Of a stretch of 64,000 nt of DNA, positions 7,469 to 15,647 are shown one piece after another; the first letter of the stretch is position 1; each line of letters opens with the position of its first letter. The DNA is from WLNJ01 sp037131165 (GTDB taxonomy: Bacteria > Actinomycetota > Thermoleophilia > Solirubrobacterales > Solirubrobacteraceae). A model generated the notes under the pieces. The model ran no database searches. It saw only the letters and a list, made by a program, of their open reading frames with translations, and was not told the origin of the DNA. The position numbers were made by a program, and so were the translations under genes. Location of the stretch: NCBI GenBank assembly GCA_037131165.1, contig JBAXRO010000002.1, forward strand, positions 1 through 64,000, given 5' to 3'.

Positions 7469-9082
7469 CTAGAACTCAGGCCGGTAGATACCGAACTCGT
7501 CGCGCATCGCCCCGCAGACCTCGCCGAGGGTGCAGTTGTCGCGAAGAGCTTCACGCAGGACGGGAAGGAGGTTGTCGGTCCCGCGCGCCGCTGCGCGGAT
7601 CTCCTCGAGCCGGGCCGCGACCTTCTCCTGATCGCGGTCCTGCTTGAACGCCTTGAGGCGGGCGACCTGTTCGTCCTCGGACTTCTGGTCGACCTTCAGC
7701 GTGTCGGGGACCTCGAGCTGGTCGGTCACGAACTCGTTTACGCCGACGACGATGTCCTGCTTGATCCGGTAGCGCTCCTGGTAGCCCCAGGCCGACTCCT
7801 CGATCTCGTTGGTGATGAACCCGATCGCGTTCGTCGATCCACCGATCGAATCGACCTTGTCGATCAGCTCCTGAGCACGGACCTCGATCTCGTCTGTCAG
7901 CGCCTCGATGAAGTACGACCCGGCGAACGGGTCGACCGTGTCGACTGCGCCCGACTCGGCGGCGATGATCTGCTGGGTGCGCAGGGCGATCCGGGCGGCT
8001 TCCTCGGTCGGCAAGGCCAGGGCCTCGTCGAAGCCGTTGGTGTGGAGCGACTGGGTGCCTCCGCAGACCGCAGCGAATCCCTGCAGCGCGACTCGGGCGA
8101 TGTTGTTCTCCGGCTGCTGGGCGGTGAGCGTAACCCCGCCGGTCTGGGTGTGGAACCGCAACCGCAGCGACCGCTCGTCCTTGGCGCCGAAACGATCGCG
8201 CATGATCGTGGCCCACATCCGGCGGGCGGCCCGGAACTTCGCGACCTCCTGGAAGACGTTGTTGTGACCGTTGAAGAAGAAGGCGAGCCGCGGGGCGAAG
8301 GCGTCGACCTCGAGGCCCGCGTCGAGCGCGGCCTGAACGTAAGCGATGCCGTTGGACAGGGTGAAGGCCACCTCTTGGACGGCCGAGCAGCCCTTCTCGC
8401 GGAAGTGGTAGCCACTGATCGAGATCGTGTTCCACTTCGGGACGTTGTCGCGGCAGTACGCGAACAGGTCGGTCGTCAGCCTCATCGAACCCTCGGGCGG
8501 GTAGATGAAGTTGCCGCGGGCCATGTACTCCTTGAGGATGTCGTTCTGGGTCGTGCCGCGAAGCTCGTGTGACGGGACCCCTTGCTCCTCACCGACGAGC
8601 TGGTAGAGCAGCAGCAGCACCGACGCGGGAGCGTTGATCGTCATCGAGGTAGAGACCTTGTCGAGCGGGATCTGGTCGAAGGCGATCCTCATGTCCGCGA
8701 TCGAATCGATCGCGACACCGGTGCGGCCGACCTCGCCGAGGCAGCGTCCGTCATCGGAGTCGAGGCCGAGCTGGGTCGGCAGGTCGAAGGCCATCGAGAG
8801 GCCGGTCGAGCCGTTGTCGATCAGGAAGCGGTAGCGCTCGTTGCTCTCCTTCGCCGTCGCGTAGCCGGCGTACTGGCGCATCGTCCACTGCTGCTTGCGG
8901 TACATCTCGCGGTGAACGCCGCGGGTGAAGGGGAACTGGCCGGGATCGCCGAGCTCAAGTCCTGCCGGCAGGTCGCTCTCGTCATAGAGCGGCTTGATCT
9001 CGATTCCCGAGTCGGTGAAGTGACGTTCGTCGTCCGGGCCGACGATCGGGGCGATGCTGCGATGGTCTGGTTCGATGCTCAC
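7469..9082 (-). CDS. acyl-CoA mutase large subunit (methylmalonyl-CoA/isobutyryl-CoA type)
   Basis: A 537-residue B12-dependent acyl-CoA mutase catalytic chain without the cobalamin-binding domain. It shows the TIM-barrel landmarks of the family (WTMRQYAGYATAKESN, MAFDLPTQLG, NDILKEYMARG, KWNTISISGYH, GGTQSLHTNGFDEALALPT). The stretch RFHTQTGG with TAQQPENN is the form found in isobutyryl-CoA mutases and in split archaeal-type methylmalonyl-CoA mutases, not the fused MutB form, so substrate is uncertain. A separate B12-binding small subunit must exist; none is in this window. Context next to the carboxylase beta subunit favours methylmalonyl-CoA. The GTG start at 9082 is preceded by TACCCT eight bases upstream. 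Confidence 0.9.
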   Translation of the reverse strand: MSIEPDHRSIAPIVGPDDERHFTDSGIEIKPLYDESDLPAGLELGDPGQFPFTRGVHREMYRKQQWTMRQYAGYATAKESNERYRFLIDNGSTGLSMAFDLPTQLGLDSDDGRCLGEVGRTGVAIDSIADMRIAFDQIPLDKVSTSMTINAPASVLLLLYQLVGEEQGVPSHELRGTTQNDILKEYMARGNFIYPPEGSMRLTTDLFAYCRDNVPKWNTISISGYHFREKGCSAVQEVAFTLSNGIAYVQAALDAGLEVDAFAPRLAFFFNGHNNVFQEVAKFRAARRMWATIMRDRFGAKDERSLRLRFHTQTGGVTLTAQQPENNIARVALQGFAAVCGGTQSLHTNGFDEALALPTEEAARIALRTQQIIAAESGAVDTVDPFAGSYFIEALTDEIEVRAQELIDKVDSIGGSTNAIGFITNEIEESAWGYQERYRIKQDIVVGVNEFVTDQLEVPDTLKVDQKSEDEQVARLKAFKQDRDQEKVAARLEEIRAAARGTDNLLPVLREALRDNCTLGEVCGAMRDEFGIYRPEF

Positions 9083-9090
9083 GACGCGGG

Positions 9091-9096
9091 AGGGTA
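9091..9096 (-). promoter_or_regulatory. -10 element of the mutase gene (near-leaderless)
   Basis: On the minus strand TACCCT is followed after 8 nt by the GTG at 9082, so transcription would begin at or one to two bases before the start codon. No Shine-Dalgarno sequence is needed or seen. Confidence 0.5.
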
Positions 9097-9157
9097 CCGT
9101 TCCGGGAAGGATGAGAGGGGCGAGGCCAACAGCGACCGCCCAATGGAGCGGCCACCG

Positions 9158-9799
9158 ATGATGGTACGGGTGAAGCTGTTCGCCGGCCTTCGCGAGCGGG
9201 CAGGCACCGACGAGATCGAGCTCGAGCTCGAGCCGGGGGCCACCACCGACGACCTGATCGAGGCGCTCGGCGACGTGACCGAAGGGGTCCGCTGCGTCGT
9301 GGCAGTCAACCGCGAATACTGCGGCCCGGGGACGACCATCTCCCCCGGTGACGAGGTCGCGCTCGTGCCGCCGATCTCCGGCGGCGCCGGCCCATCGGTG
9401 AGCGTCGGACCCGAACCGATCGACCCCGCCGAGCTGATGCGCCTCGTCGGCGATCCGGCAGCCGGTGCGATCGTCACCTTCACCGGAACGACCCGCGAGG
9501 TCGAGTCGCTCGACTACGAGGCCTACCTCGAGATGGCGACCGAACGGATCGAGCGGATCTGCGAGGAGGTCTCAACCCAACACTCCCTGGCAGCGATCGC
9601 GGCGGCCCATCGGACCGGCACAGTGGCGCTGGGAGAGCCTTCCGTCGTCGTCGCCGTCTCGGCCCCCCATCGGCCCGAGGCGTTCGCCGGAGCGCGAGAG
9701 GCGATCGACCGGATCAAGGCCGAGGCCCCGATCTGGAAGGTCGAGGTGGACGGAGCCGACCGCCGCCGCGTGGAAGGAACCCTGCCCCCGGTCGAGTGA
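9158..9799 (+). CDS. MoaD-MoaE fusion (molybdopterin synthase, MoaX-like)
   Basis: A 213-residue fusion of both molybdopterin synthase subunits. Residues 1-76 form a ubiquitin-like MoaD (VKLFAGLRE ... VALVPPISGG), ending at the Gly75-Gly76 that in free MoaD carries the thiocarboxylate. Residues 90-213 form MoaE, with FTGTTRE, AAHRTGTVALGE, SAPHRPEAFAGAREAIDRIK and APIWKVE, including the conserved active-site lysines. It converts precursor Z (cPMP) into molybdopterin. Because thiocarboxylation needs a free C-terminal Gly, the fusion must be cleaved after Gly76, as known for M. tuberculosis MoaX. I choose ATG 9158, with GGAG 9 nt upstream; ATG 9143 is an alternative. No other moa gene is in the window. 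Confidence 0.92.
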   Translation: MMVRVKLFAGLRERAGTDEIELELEPGATTDDLIEALGDVTEGVRCVVAVNREYCGPGTTISPGDEVALVPPISGGAGPSVSVGPEPIDPAELMRLVGDPAAGAIVTFTGTTREVESLDYEAYLEMATERIERICEEVSTQHSLAAIAAAHRTGTVALGEPSVVVAVSAPHRPEAFAGAREAIDRIKAEAPIWKVEVDGADRRRVEGTLPPVE

Positions 9800-9824
9800 C
9801 CGGCCTCCGCGGCAGCGGGAGTGC

Positions 9825-10358
9825 CTAGAGCGCTCCGCCGGCAGCACCCGGGGCAGTCATGTCTCCGCCCTCGCCGGCGCCGTGCTCCCGGGCGACCCAG
9901 TCCTCAACCTGGAGGACGTCGTTCTCGCCACGCTGCACGGCAGTCAGGAGAGTGGACATCGTCGCAACCTCCTCGACCTGCTCCTTGAGGAACCACTGGG
10001 TGAACTGCTCGCTGACGAAGTCACCGTCCTCCCGGGCCGTCCGGGCGAGCGCGGTGATCTGCTCGGTGACCTTCTTCTCCTGGGCGAGCGCGATCTCAAC
10101 CGGCTCGACGATGCCAGTGAAGCTCGTCCGCGGCGCAGCCACGGCCGGGACGACTACCTCGGCGTCGGCGTCGAGCAGGTACTGGACCATCATCATCGCG
10201 TGGTTACGCTCTTCGACCGCCTGGCGGTAGAAGAAGCCGGCCAGCTGCGGCAGCGAATCGCCGTCGTAATGGACGGCGACGGCGATGTACTGCTGCGAGG
10301 CGCCGAACTCGTAGGCGATCTGCTCGTTGAGCTGAGCAGCGAATCGGTCTGATGCCAT
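9825..10358 (-). CDS. ferritin (BfrB-like)
   Basis: A 177-residue ferritin. The four-helix bundle and ferroxidase ligands are visible (EQIAYEFGASQQY, FYRQAVEERNHAMMM, FLKEQVEEVATMSTLL), and the sequence follows M. tuberculosis BfrB closely along the whole length, including VAREH near the end. A 14-residue Gly/Ala/Pro-rich tail ends in GAAGGAL, like the BfrB tail. It oxidises Fe(II) and stores ferric mineral in a 24-mer. AGGAG lies 10 nt before the ATG. It is convergent with moaX and divergent from the epimerase gene. In mycobacteria the equivalent protein can be an encapsulin cargo; whether that applies here is unknown. Confidence 0.92.
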   Translation of the reverse strand: MASDRFAAQLNEQIAYEFGASQQYIAVAVHYDGDSLPQLAGFFYRQAVEERNHAMMMVQYLLDADAEVVVPAVAAPRTSFTGIVEPVEIALAQEKKVTEQITALARTAREDGDFVSEQFTQWFLKEQVEEVATMSTLLTAVQRGENDVLQVEDWVAREHGAGEGGDMTAPGAAGGAL

Positions 10359-10426
10359 TTCTGCGGACTCCTATCCGGTCGGGGCAGGTTCGCGTTCATC
10401 GTAGGGGCTGGTTGCCCCGCTGAGCG

Positions 10427-10432
10427 TATGGT
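10427..10432 (+). promoter_or_regulatory. -10 element for leaderless uxs
   Basis: TATGGT is followed after 7 nt by the ATG at 10440. This places the transcription start on the initiation codon and decides the start in favour of 10440 over the in-frame ATG at 10428, which would lie inside the promoter. Confidence 0.55.
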
Positions 10433-10439
10433 GTCCTCC

Positions 10440-11378
10440 ATGCCGACTTCATTGGTTACCGGCGGAGCCGGGTTCCTCGGCTCGCACCTCTGCGAGGCGC
10501 TGCTGGCGCGCGGTCATCGGGTGATCTGCGTCGACAACCTCGAGACCGGGTCGCTGGCCAACATCGCCCACCTGCGCCAGCCCGAGTTCGTCCACCTGAA
10601 CATCGACATCATCGAGCCGTACCAAGTGGACGGCGAGATCGACTTCGTCTACCACCTGGCTTCGCCCGCATCCCCGATCGACTACCTCAGGCTTCCGCTC
10701 CACACCCTGAAGGTCGGCTCCTACGGCACCCACCACACGATCGGCCTCGCCAAGCACAAGCGCGCCCGGTTCCTGCTGGCGTCGACCTCCGAGGTATACG
10801 GGGACCCCAAGGAACACCCCCAGCACGAGACCTACTGGGGCAACGTCAACCCGATCGGCCCTCGCGGCGTCTACGACGAGGCCAAGCGGTATGCCGAGGC
10901 GCTGACGATGGCCTACCACCGCCAGCAGGGAGTCGACACTGCGATCGTCAGGATCTTCAATACCTACGGACCCCGGATGAGGGCGCACGACGGCCGGGCG
11001 ATCCCGACCTTCCTCCGCCAAGCCCTGCTCGGCCGTCCGCTTACGGTGTTCGGGGACGGAAGCCAGACGAGGTCGTTCTGTTACGTCGACGACCTGGTGG
11101 CCGGCCTGATCGCACTCGCCGAGTCGGGAGAGCACGAGCCGGTCAACATCGGCAACCCCAACGAGTTCACGCTGCTCGAGGCAGCCGAGGCAGTCAGGAG
11201 GGTCACCGGTGCATCGTCGGAGATCGTCTTCGAGCCGCTGCCGACCGACGACCCGCAGATCCGCCAGCCCGACATCACGCGGGCCCGGGAAGTGCTCGGC
11301 TGGGAGCCGACCACCGAGCTCGAGGAAGGCCTCCGGCTGACCCTCGCCAGCTCAGGAATCGAGCGCCTCACCAGCTGA
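10440..11378 (+). CDS. uxs: UDP-glucuronate decarboxylase (UDP-xylose synthase)
   Basis: A 312-residue short-chain dehydrogenase/epimerase. It has the NAD Rossmann motif TGGAGFLGSH near the N-terminus, the catalytic YDEAK (Tyr-x3-Lys), and features specific to UDP-xylose synthases: STSEVYGDPKEHPQ, WGNVNPIGPR, RIFNTYGPRM and TRSFCYVDDLV. It converts UDP-glucuronate into UDP-xylose with release of CO2, feeding polysaccharide or glycoprotein synthesis. The next gene on the strand is a polyprenyl sugar-phosphate transferase, so both may serve one envelope glycan. The start at 10440 is set by the leaderless -10 box. Confidence 0.88.
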   Translation: MPTSLVTGGAGFLGSHLCEALLARGHRVICVDNLETGSLANIAHLRQPEFVHLNIDIIEPYQVDGEIDFVYHLASPASPIDYLRLPLHTLKVGSYGTHHTIGLAKHKRARFLLASTSEVYGDPKEHPQHETYWGNVNPIGPRGVYDEAKRYAEALTMAYHRQQGVDTAIVRIFNTYGPRMRAHDGRAIPTFLRQALLGRPLTVFGDGSQTRSFCYVDDLVAGLIALAESGEHEPVNIGNPNEFTLLEAAEAVRRVTGASSEIVFEPLPTDDPQIRQPDITRAREVLGWEPTTELEEGLRLTLASSGIERLTS

Positions 11379-11469
11379 CCGCAATCGCGGTTCGCGACGG
11401 GTACGGCCTACGACCGTAACCGGTCAGGGTTGCACCCGCACCCACCGTGTCTGTAACTTGGAGGCGGGG

Positions 11470-13011
11470 GTGTATTCAGTCCCGAGGGAGAGACGAGCGA
11501 TCAGCGACCAAGGCATCAGCGAGGCGGGTTCGACCCGCACCGAACGGGCCGGGCAGGCGGAAGCACCGGTGACCAACGGCTCAGGCCCCGCGACCAAGCG
11601 TGTCGGGCGTGACATCCGCTCGGGCAATGTCCCGACTCTGGCCCGCCTCCTGCACAAGCGGACCCTGCGGGCGATCGCCCGGGTCGCGATCCTGCTGGCC
11701 AGCGACTACCTCGCGATCGCATCGGCCCTGATCGGCTGGCTGGCTCTCAAGGCTTGGCTCAAGGGCGACTTCGATGCCGCGCTCGTCCGCGAACAGGTCA
11801 ACAGCTACCTGACCTTCGCCTACCTCGTCTCGGTACTGATGCTCGCCCGCCACGACCTGTACAACGAGAGGGCAAGGCGCCCCGGCCTGCCCTCGATCGT
11901 CAACGCCCTCTTCCAGGCGACGGTCGTCACTCTGATCTTCGCCCTCGCCAACGGCGAGAAGTTCAACTCCTACTCGGTCTTCATCGGCGCGCTCGGCTTC
12001 GCGATCGTCACCGTCACGACGGCGCGAGCGCTCGTCGACAGGGGCACGGGCCGTCTGAGTGCCGAGGCCGGTCTGGCCCGCAAGGCACTGGTGGTCGGGA
12101 CCGGCGACCACGCAGCGTCGGTCGCAATCGCGCTCGGCGAATCCAACCGCTGGCCACTCGAGGTGATCGGCGGCCTCACCGCACCGGAGGACGTGGTCGC
12201 GAAGCTGCGGCGCGGCAGCATCGACGCGGTGATCATCGCCGAGCCCGAGCTGCCACAGGAACAGGTCGTGCTCATGGCGGACGAATGCCACCGAAAGGGA
12301 GTGGAGGTGCACGTCGCCCCGACGACGATGGAGATCCTCCTGCAGCGCGGCCAGTTCCGCCCCGGGATGGCGGTTCCGCTGTTCACGCTCGACGCGCCGA
12401 CCTTCGACGGGTTCAACTTCGCGATCAAACGGGCGTTCGACCTGATCGGGGCGATCGTCCTGCTGGTACTGCTCAGTCCGACCCTGCTGATCGTGGCTTT
12501 GGCCGTGAAGCTGACCTCGAAGGGGCCCCTGCTTTACCGCTCGATCCGGCCGGGAATCGGCGAGCAGCCGTTCGCCTGCCTGAAGTTCAGGACGATGTTC
12601 GACGACGCCGACTCGCGGATGGACGACCTCGAGAGCCTCAACGAAGCCAGCGGCGCACTGTTCAAGATCCGCAAGGATCCGCGAGTGACGCCGATCGGGC
12701 GGATGCTGCGGCGGTTCTCGATCGACGAACTCCCGCAGCTGCTGAACGTACTGAGGGGCGAGATGAGCCTCGTCGGTCCGCGTCCCCTACCCGAGCGCGA
12801 CTTCAGACTGCTCGAAGATTGGCACCGTCAGCGCTACCAGGTGCTGCCCGGGATCACTGGCCTCTGGCAGGTCTCCGGTCGCTCGGATCTCGACTTCGAC
12901 GACCTCGTGCGACTCGACTTCGTCTACGTGGAGAGGTGGTCCGTGGGCCTCGACCTGCTGATCCTGCTGAAGACGTTTCCGGCAGTCCTGTCGCGACGCG
13001 GCGCGTACTGA
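11470..13011 (+). CDS. polyprenyl-phosphate sugar-1-phosphate transferase
   Basis: A 513-residue membrane enzyme of the WbaP/exopolysaccharide glycosylphosphotransferase family. It has an N-terminal part with about four hydrophobic segments, a central CoA-binding-like domain (VVGTGDHAASVAIAL), a fifth membrane helix (RAFDLIGAIVLLVLLSPTLL) and the cytosolic transferase domain with LKFRTMF, RRFSIDELPQLLNVL and SLVGPRPLPERD. It attaches a sugar 1-phosphate from a UDP-sugar to undecaprenyl phosphate, starting a repeat unit. GTG 11470 has GGAGG five bases upstream; TTG 11458 is an alternative. UDP-xylose synthase lies just upstream; the true sugar donor is not readable. Confidence 0.9.
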   Translation: MYSVPRERRAISDQGISEAGSTRTERAGQAEAPVTNGSGPATKRVGRDIRSGNVPTLARLLHKRTLRAIARVAILLASDYLAIASALIGWLALKAWLKGDFDAALVREQVNSYLTFAYLVSVLMLARHDLYNERARRPGLPSIVNALFQATVVTLIFALANGEKFNSYSVFIGALGFAIVTVTTARALVDRGTGRLSAEAGLARKALVVGTGDHAASVAIALGESNRWPLEVIGGLTAPEDVVAKLRRGSIDAVIIAEPELPQEQVVLMADECHRKGVEVHVAPTTMEILLQRGQFRPGMAVPLFTLDAPTFDGFNFAIKRAFDLIGAIVLLVLLSPTLLIVALAVKLTSKGPLLYRSIRPGIGEQPFACLKFRTMFDDADSRMDDLESLNEASGALFKIRKDPRVTPIGRMLRRFSIDELPQLLNVLRGEMSLVGPRPLPERDFRLLEDWHRQRYQVLPGITGLWQVSGRSDLDFDDLVRLDFVYVERWSVGLDLLILLKTFPAVLSRRGAY

Positions 13012-13037
13012 CCCCGCGAGTCCGTCATCATCAGGGC

Positions 13038-13997
13038 ATGGCCCTGCGTGAACGGATCAACATCTCGCCTGGGAGGTACAGGACTGTCACCCGTGTCGCT
13101 CTCGCGGCGATGATCGGGATCGTCTTCACGGGTGCGGCAGTCAGGCTGACCGGCTCAGGCCTCGGATGTCCCGATTGGCCCAAGTGCTTCGGCGGTGTGA
13201 TCGCCCCTGCCGAGACGCCGGCGATCATCGAGTACTCGAACCGGCTGCTCACCGGGGTCGTGGCGGCCGCCGCAATCCTCGCCGCAGTCCTCGGGTTCTT
13301 CAGGCGCCCCTATCGCAGGGAACTGGAGATCCTCGCCGTGCTGCTGCCACTCGGGGTACTGCTCCAAGTGCTCCTCGGCGCACTCACGGTGATGACCGAA
13401 CTCCACTTCGGCCTCGTGATGGCGCACTACATCGTGTCGATGGTGCTCGTGGACGCTGCCTTCGCGCTGGCTTGGTGCGCGACATACGAGCCGGGTGACC
13501 GCCCGCGAGCCAAGGACCGACTGGGCGTCTGGTCGGTGCGGGCGCTGCTCCCGCTCGGCGCCCTGACCGTCTCCGCCGGCACGGCTGCGACCGCAGCCGG
13601 CCCGCACGCCGGAGCGCGCAGCACCGGCGAGCTCGTGCCGCGCCTGCGGGTCTTCGGCGACGACACACTGCTCTGGATCGTCCAGCGGCACGGGGCGCTC
13701 GCCGTGGTCTTCGGGCTCGCGACGATCGCTTCGATCCTGATCCTCAGGCGCGAAGGCGGCGAGCGCCGGGCAGTCAAGCCGCTGCTGGTGGTCGTCGGCC
13801 TGTTGGCGGCCCAGGGAGTGATCGGCATCGGCCAGTGGCAGCTGGAACTGCCCGCCGCGATCGTCTGGGTCCACATCGTCTTCGCAGTCTTCACTTGGCT
13901 CGCGGTGCTCTGGTCGGTCGGGGCAGCCGGACTGCTCGAAGGCGAGTTCGCCCGCTACGGCAAGCGTCGGGCAGACGGCGCCGCGCTGAAGGCCTGA
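13038..13997 (+). CDS. ctaA: heme A synthase (CtaA/COX15)
   Basis: A 319-residue protein with about eight membrane helices. It converts heme O into heme A for cytochrome aa3 oxidase. The N-terminal helix is followed by GSGLGCPDWPKC, the extracellular Cys pair region of CtaA, then IIEYSNRLLTG, where actinobacterial CtaA has Glu-Tyr/Phe-x-Asn. Histidines expected to bind heme occur in LHFGLVMAHY, QRHGALAVVFG and VWVHIVFAVF. The ATG at 13038 gives the expected short cytosolic N-terminus; a long open frame on the same frame upstream is a shadow of the sugar transferase. No oxidase genes are in the window. Confidence 0.9.
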   Translation: MALRERINISPGRYRTVTRVALAAMIGIVFTGAAVRLTGSGLGCPDWPKCFGGVIAPAETPAIIEYSNRLLTGVVAAAAILAAVLGFFRRPYRRELEILAVLLPLGVLLQVLLGALTVMTELHFGLVMAHYIVSMVLVDAAFALAWCATYEPGDRPRAKDRLGVWSVRALLPLGALTVSAGTAATAAGPHAGARSTGELVPRLRVFGDDTLLWIVQRHGALAVVFGLATIASILILRREGGERRAVKPLLVVVGLLAAQGVIGIGQWQLELPAAIVWVHIVFAVFTWLAVLWSVGAAGLLEGEFARYGKRRADGAALKA

Positions 13998-14004
13998 GGC
14001 CACG

Positions 14005-14922
14005 ATGGACCCCGGGATGGCTCTGGGGCTGACGCTCGCTCTCGGAGCGGCTTTCCTCTTCAACTACAGCTACATGATCCAGCACGGCGCGCTCGAGGGC
14101 GGGCCCGAGATCAACTTCCGCCGACCTCTCGGCACGATCCGCGAGCTGGCCCGCCACAGGCGCTGGATGCTCGGCCTGCTGGTCGGTCTTGTCGGCTTTG
14201 TGATGCATGCCATCGCGCTGGGCCTGGCCCCGCTCTCGATCGTTCAGGCGTTCCTCGCGAGCGGCCTCGTCTTCGCCGTGCCGATGAGCGTGAGGATGGC
14301 TGGCCACAAGCTCACGGCGAGGGATACGGCCGGAGCGATCCTGATGACGGTTGCGCTGGTGCTGCTCGCCTTCGGCACGGGCGAGCACGGCTCGACCAAC
14401 GAGTTCGAACCGTGGTCGCTCGGGCTCTATACGGCCGTGACTGTCGCTTTGGCGATCGGTGCTGCGGCGGCGGTCAGGGGTGAACGCAGGGCCGAGTCGC
14501 TCGCCCTCGCAGCGGGCCTCCTGTTCGGCATCGCCGACGCGCTGATCAACGCCCTCGTCGGCATCGCCTCCGACGGCCTGATCGCCCTGCTCCTGTCCGT
14601 TTGGCTCTGGCTCTGCATCGCGACCAACCTCGGCGCTTTCTTCGGCTGGCAGAAGTCACTTCAGGTCGGCACGACGAAGATCCTCGCGATCGTGGTCCTG
14701 ATGACCGCAGCTACGAAGATCTCCGCGATCGGCGCCGGGTTCGCTGTCTTCTCGGATTCACTCGGCGAGACGACCACGTGGAAGGTGGTCCACATCCTCT
14801 GCTTCGTGTCGATCGCGATCGCAGGGCTGATGCTCGCACCGGCCCAGGCCGCGATAACGGCGGCGGCCGAGCTCGATCACGAACACGGGGAAGCGACTCC
14901 CCGTCAGGCCGGTCCGAATTGA
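14005..14922 (+). CDS. DMT-like membrane protein
   Basis: A 305-residue integral membrane protein with nine to ten hydrophobic helices arranged as in drug/metabolite (EamA/NIPA-like) transporters: GLTLALGAAFLFNYSYMIQ at the start, APLSIVQAFLASGLVFAVPM, then RDTAGAILMTVALVLLAFGTG. The phrase APLSIVQ followed by a helix is typical of a magnesium transporter (NIPA)-like subgroup. It starts 8 bases after the heme A synthase stop and overlaps the DedA gene, so it is in an operon. The C-terminal tail is hydrophilic with His/Glu. Substrate is unknown. Confidence 0.75.
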   Translation: MDPGMALGLTLALGAAFLFNYSYMIQHGALEGGPEINFRRPLGTIRELARHRRWMLGLLVGLVGFVMHAIALGLAPLSIVQAFLASGLVFAVPMSVRMAGHKLTARDTAGAILMTVALVLLAFGTGEHGSTNEFEPWSLGLYTAVTVALAIGAAAAVRGERRAESLALAAGLLFGIADALINALVGIASDGLIALLLSVWLWLCIATNLGAFFGWQKSLQVGTTKILAIVVLMTAATKISAIGAGFAVFSDSLGETTTWKVVHILCFVSIAIAGLMLAPAQAAITAAAELDHEHGEATPRQAGPN

Positions 14923-15647
14923 CCCTCGCGCTCAGGTCGGTTGCGCTGGTGGGAGCGATCTCCCTGCTCGGCCACGAGATCCCCAACCATTTCGCCTACC
15001 TGGCAGTCGGCCTCGCCATCGGGATCGAGTCGATGGGCATCCCGATGCCGGGCGAGACCGCCCTGATCGCGGCATCGATCGCATCGAAGACCGGGGATCT
15101 CAACATCTACGTCGTGATCGCCGCTGCTGCAACGGGCGCGATCATCGGGGACAACATCGGCTACTGGGTCGGCCGCAAGGGCGGGCGCAGGCTGCTGGAA
15201 CACCCGGGTCCCTTCTACAACAGGCGAATGGCCCTGCTCGTCCATGGCGACAGGTTCTTCGAGTCGCACGGACCGAAGGCCGTCTTCCTCGGACGATGGG
15301 TCGCGCTGCTGCGGGTGACGGCCGCGGTACTCGCCGGCGCGAACCGCATGGACGCGAAGAAGTTCTTCGTCTGGAACGCGCTCGGAGGGGTCACCTGGGC
15401 AGTGAGCGTCGGAGTGGTCGGATACCTCCTGGGAGCCACGGGCGAGAGGCTGATCCACGAGCTCGGGATCTGGGCGGCAGTCGTGGCTGGGATCGCCCTC
15501 GTGCTCGTCCTCGGCTACGTCTCGCTGCGCGAACGGAGAGCCCTGAAAGCCGAGATGAGCGAGGTCGAACAGCGGCTCGAGACGGGCGAGCCGATCGCCG
15601 AGTGGCATGATTCGAAGGAGCCAAACAGCGGAGAGGAGCAGCGATGA
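14919..15647 (+). CDS. dedA: DedA-family membrane protein
   Basis: A 242-residue DedA/VTT-domain protein. Family landmarks are ESMGIPMPGETALIAA (re-entrant helix with conserved Glu/Pro), GDNIGYWVGRKGGRR, and FLGRWVALLRVTAAVLAGANRM, carrying the conserved Arg residues. DedA proteins are polyprenyl-phosphate or phospholipid flippases linked to membrane potential. I place the start at a TTG overlapping the upstream stop (TTGA), but the true start may be a little further in. The C-terminal 40 residues are a charged helix. It overlaps the downstream reductase gene (ATGA). Confidence 0.88.
   Translation: MTLALRSVALVGAISLLGHEIPNHFAYLAVGLAIGIESMGIPMPGETALIAASIASKTGDLNIYVVIAAAATGAIIGDNIGYWVGRKGGRRLLEHPGPFYNRRMALLVHGDRFFESHGPKAVFLGRWVALLRVTAAVLAGANRMDAKKFFVWNALGGVTWAVSVGVVGYLLGATGERLIHELGIWAAVVAGIALVLVLGYVSLRERRALKAEMSEVEQRLETGEPIAEWHDSKEPNSGEEQR

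Noticed and set aside
11754..13997. Single 747-codon frame spanning two genes on the plus strand
   Set aside because: Only its 3' part (from ATG 13038) is a real gene, heme A synthase; the upstream part is a shifted-frame shadow of the sugar-phosphate transferase.
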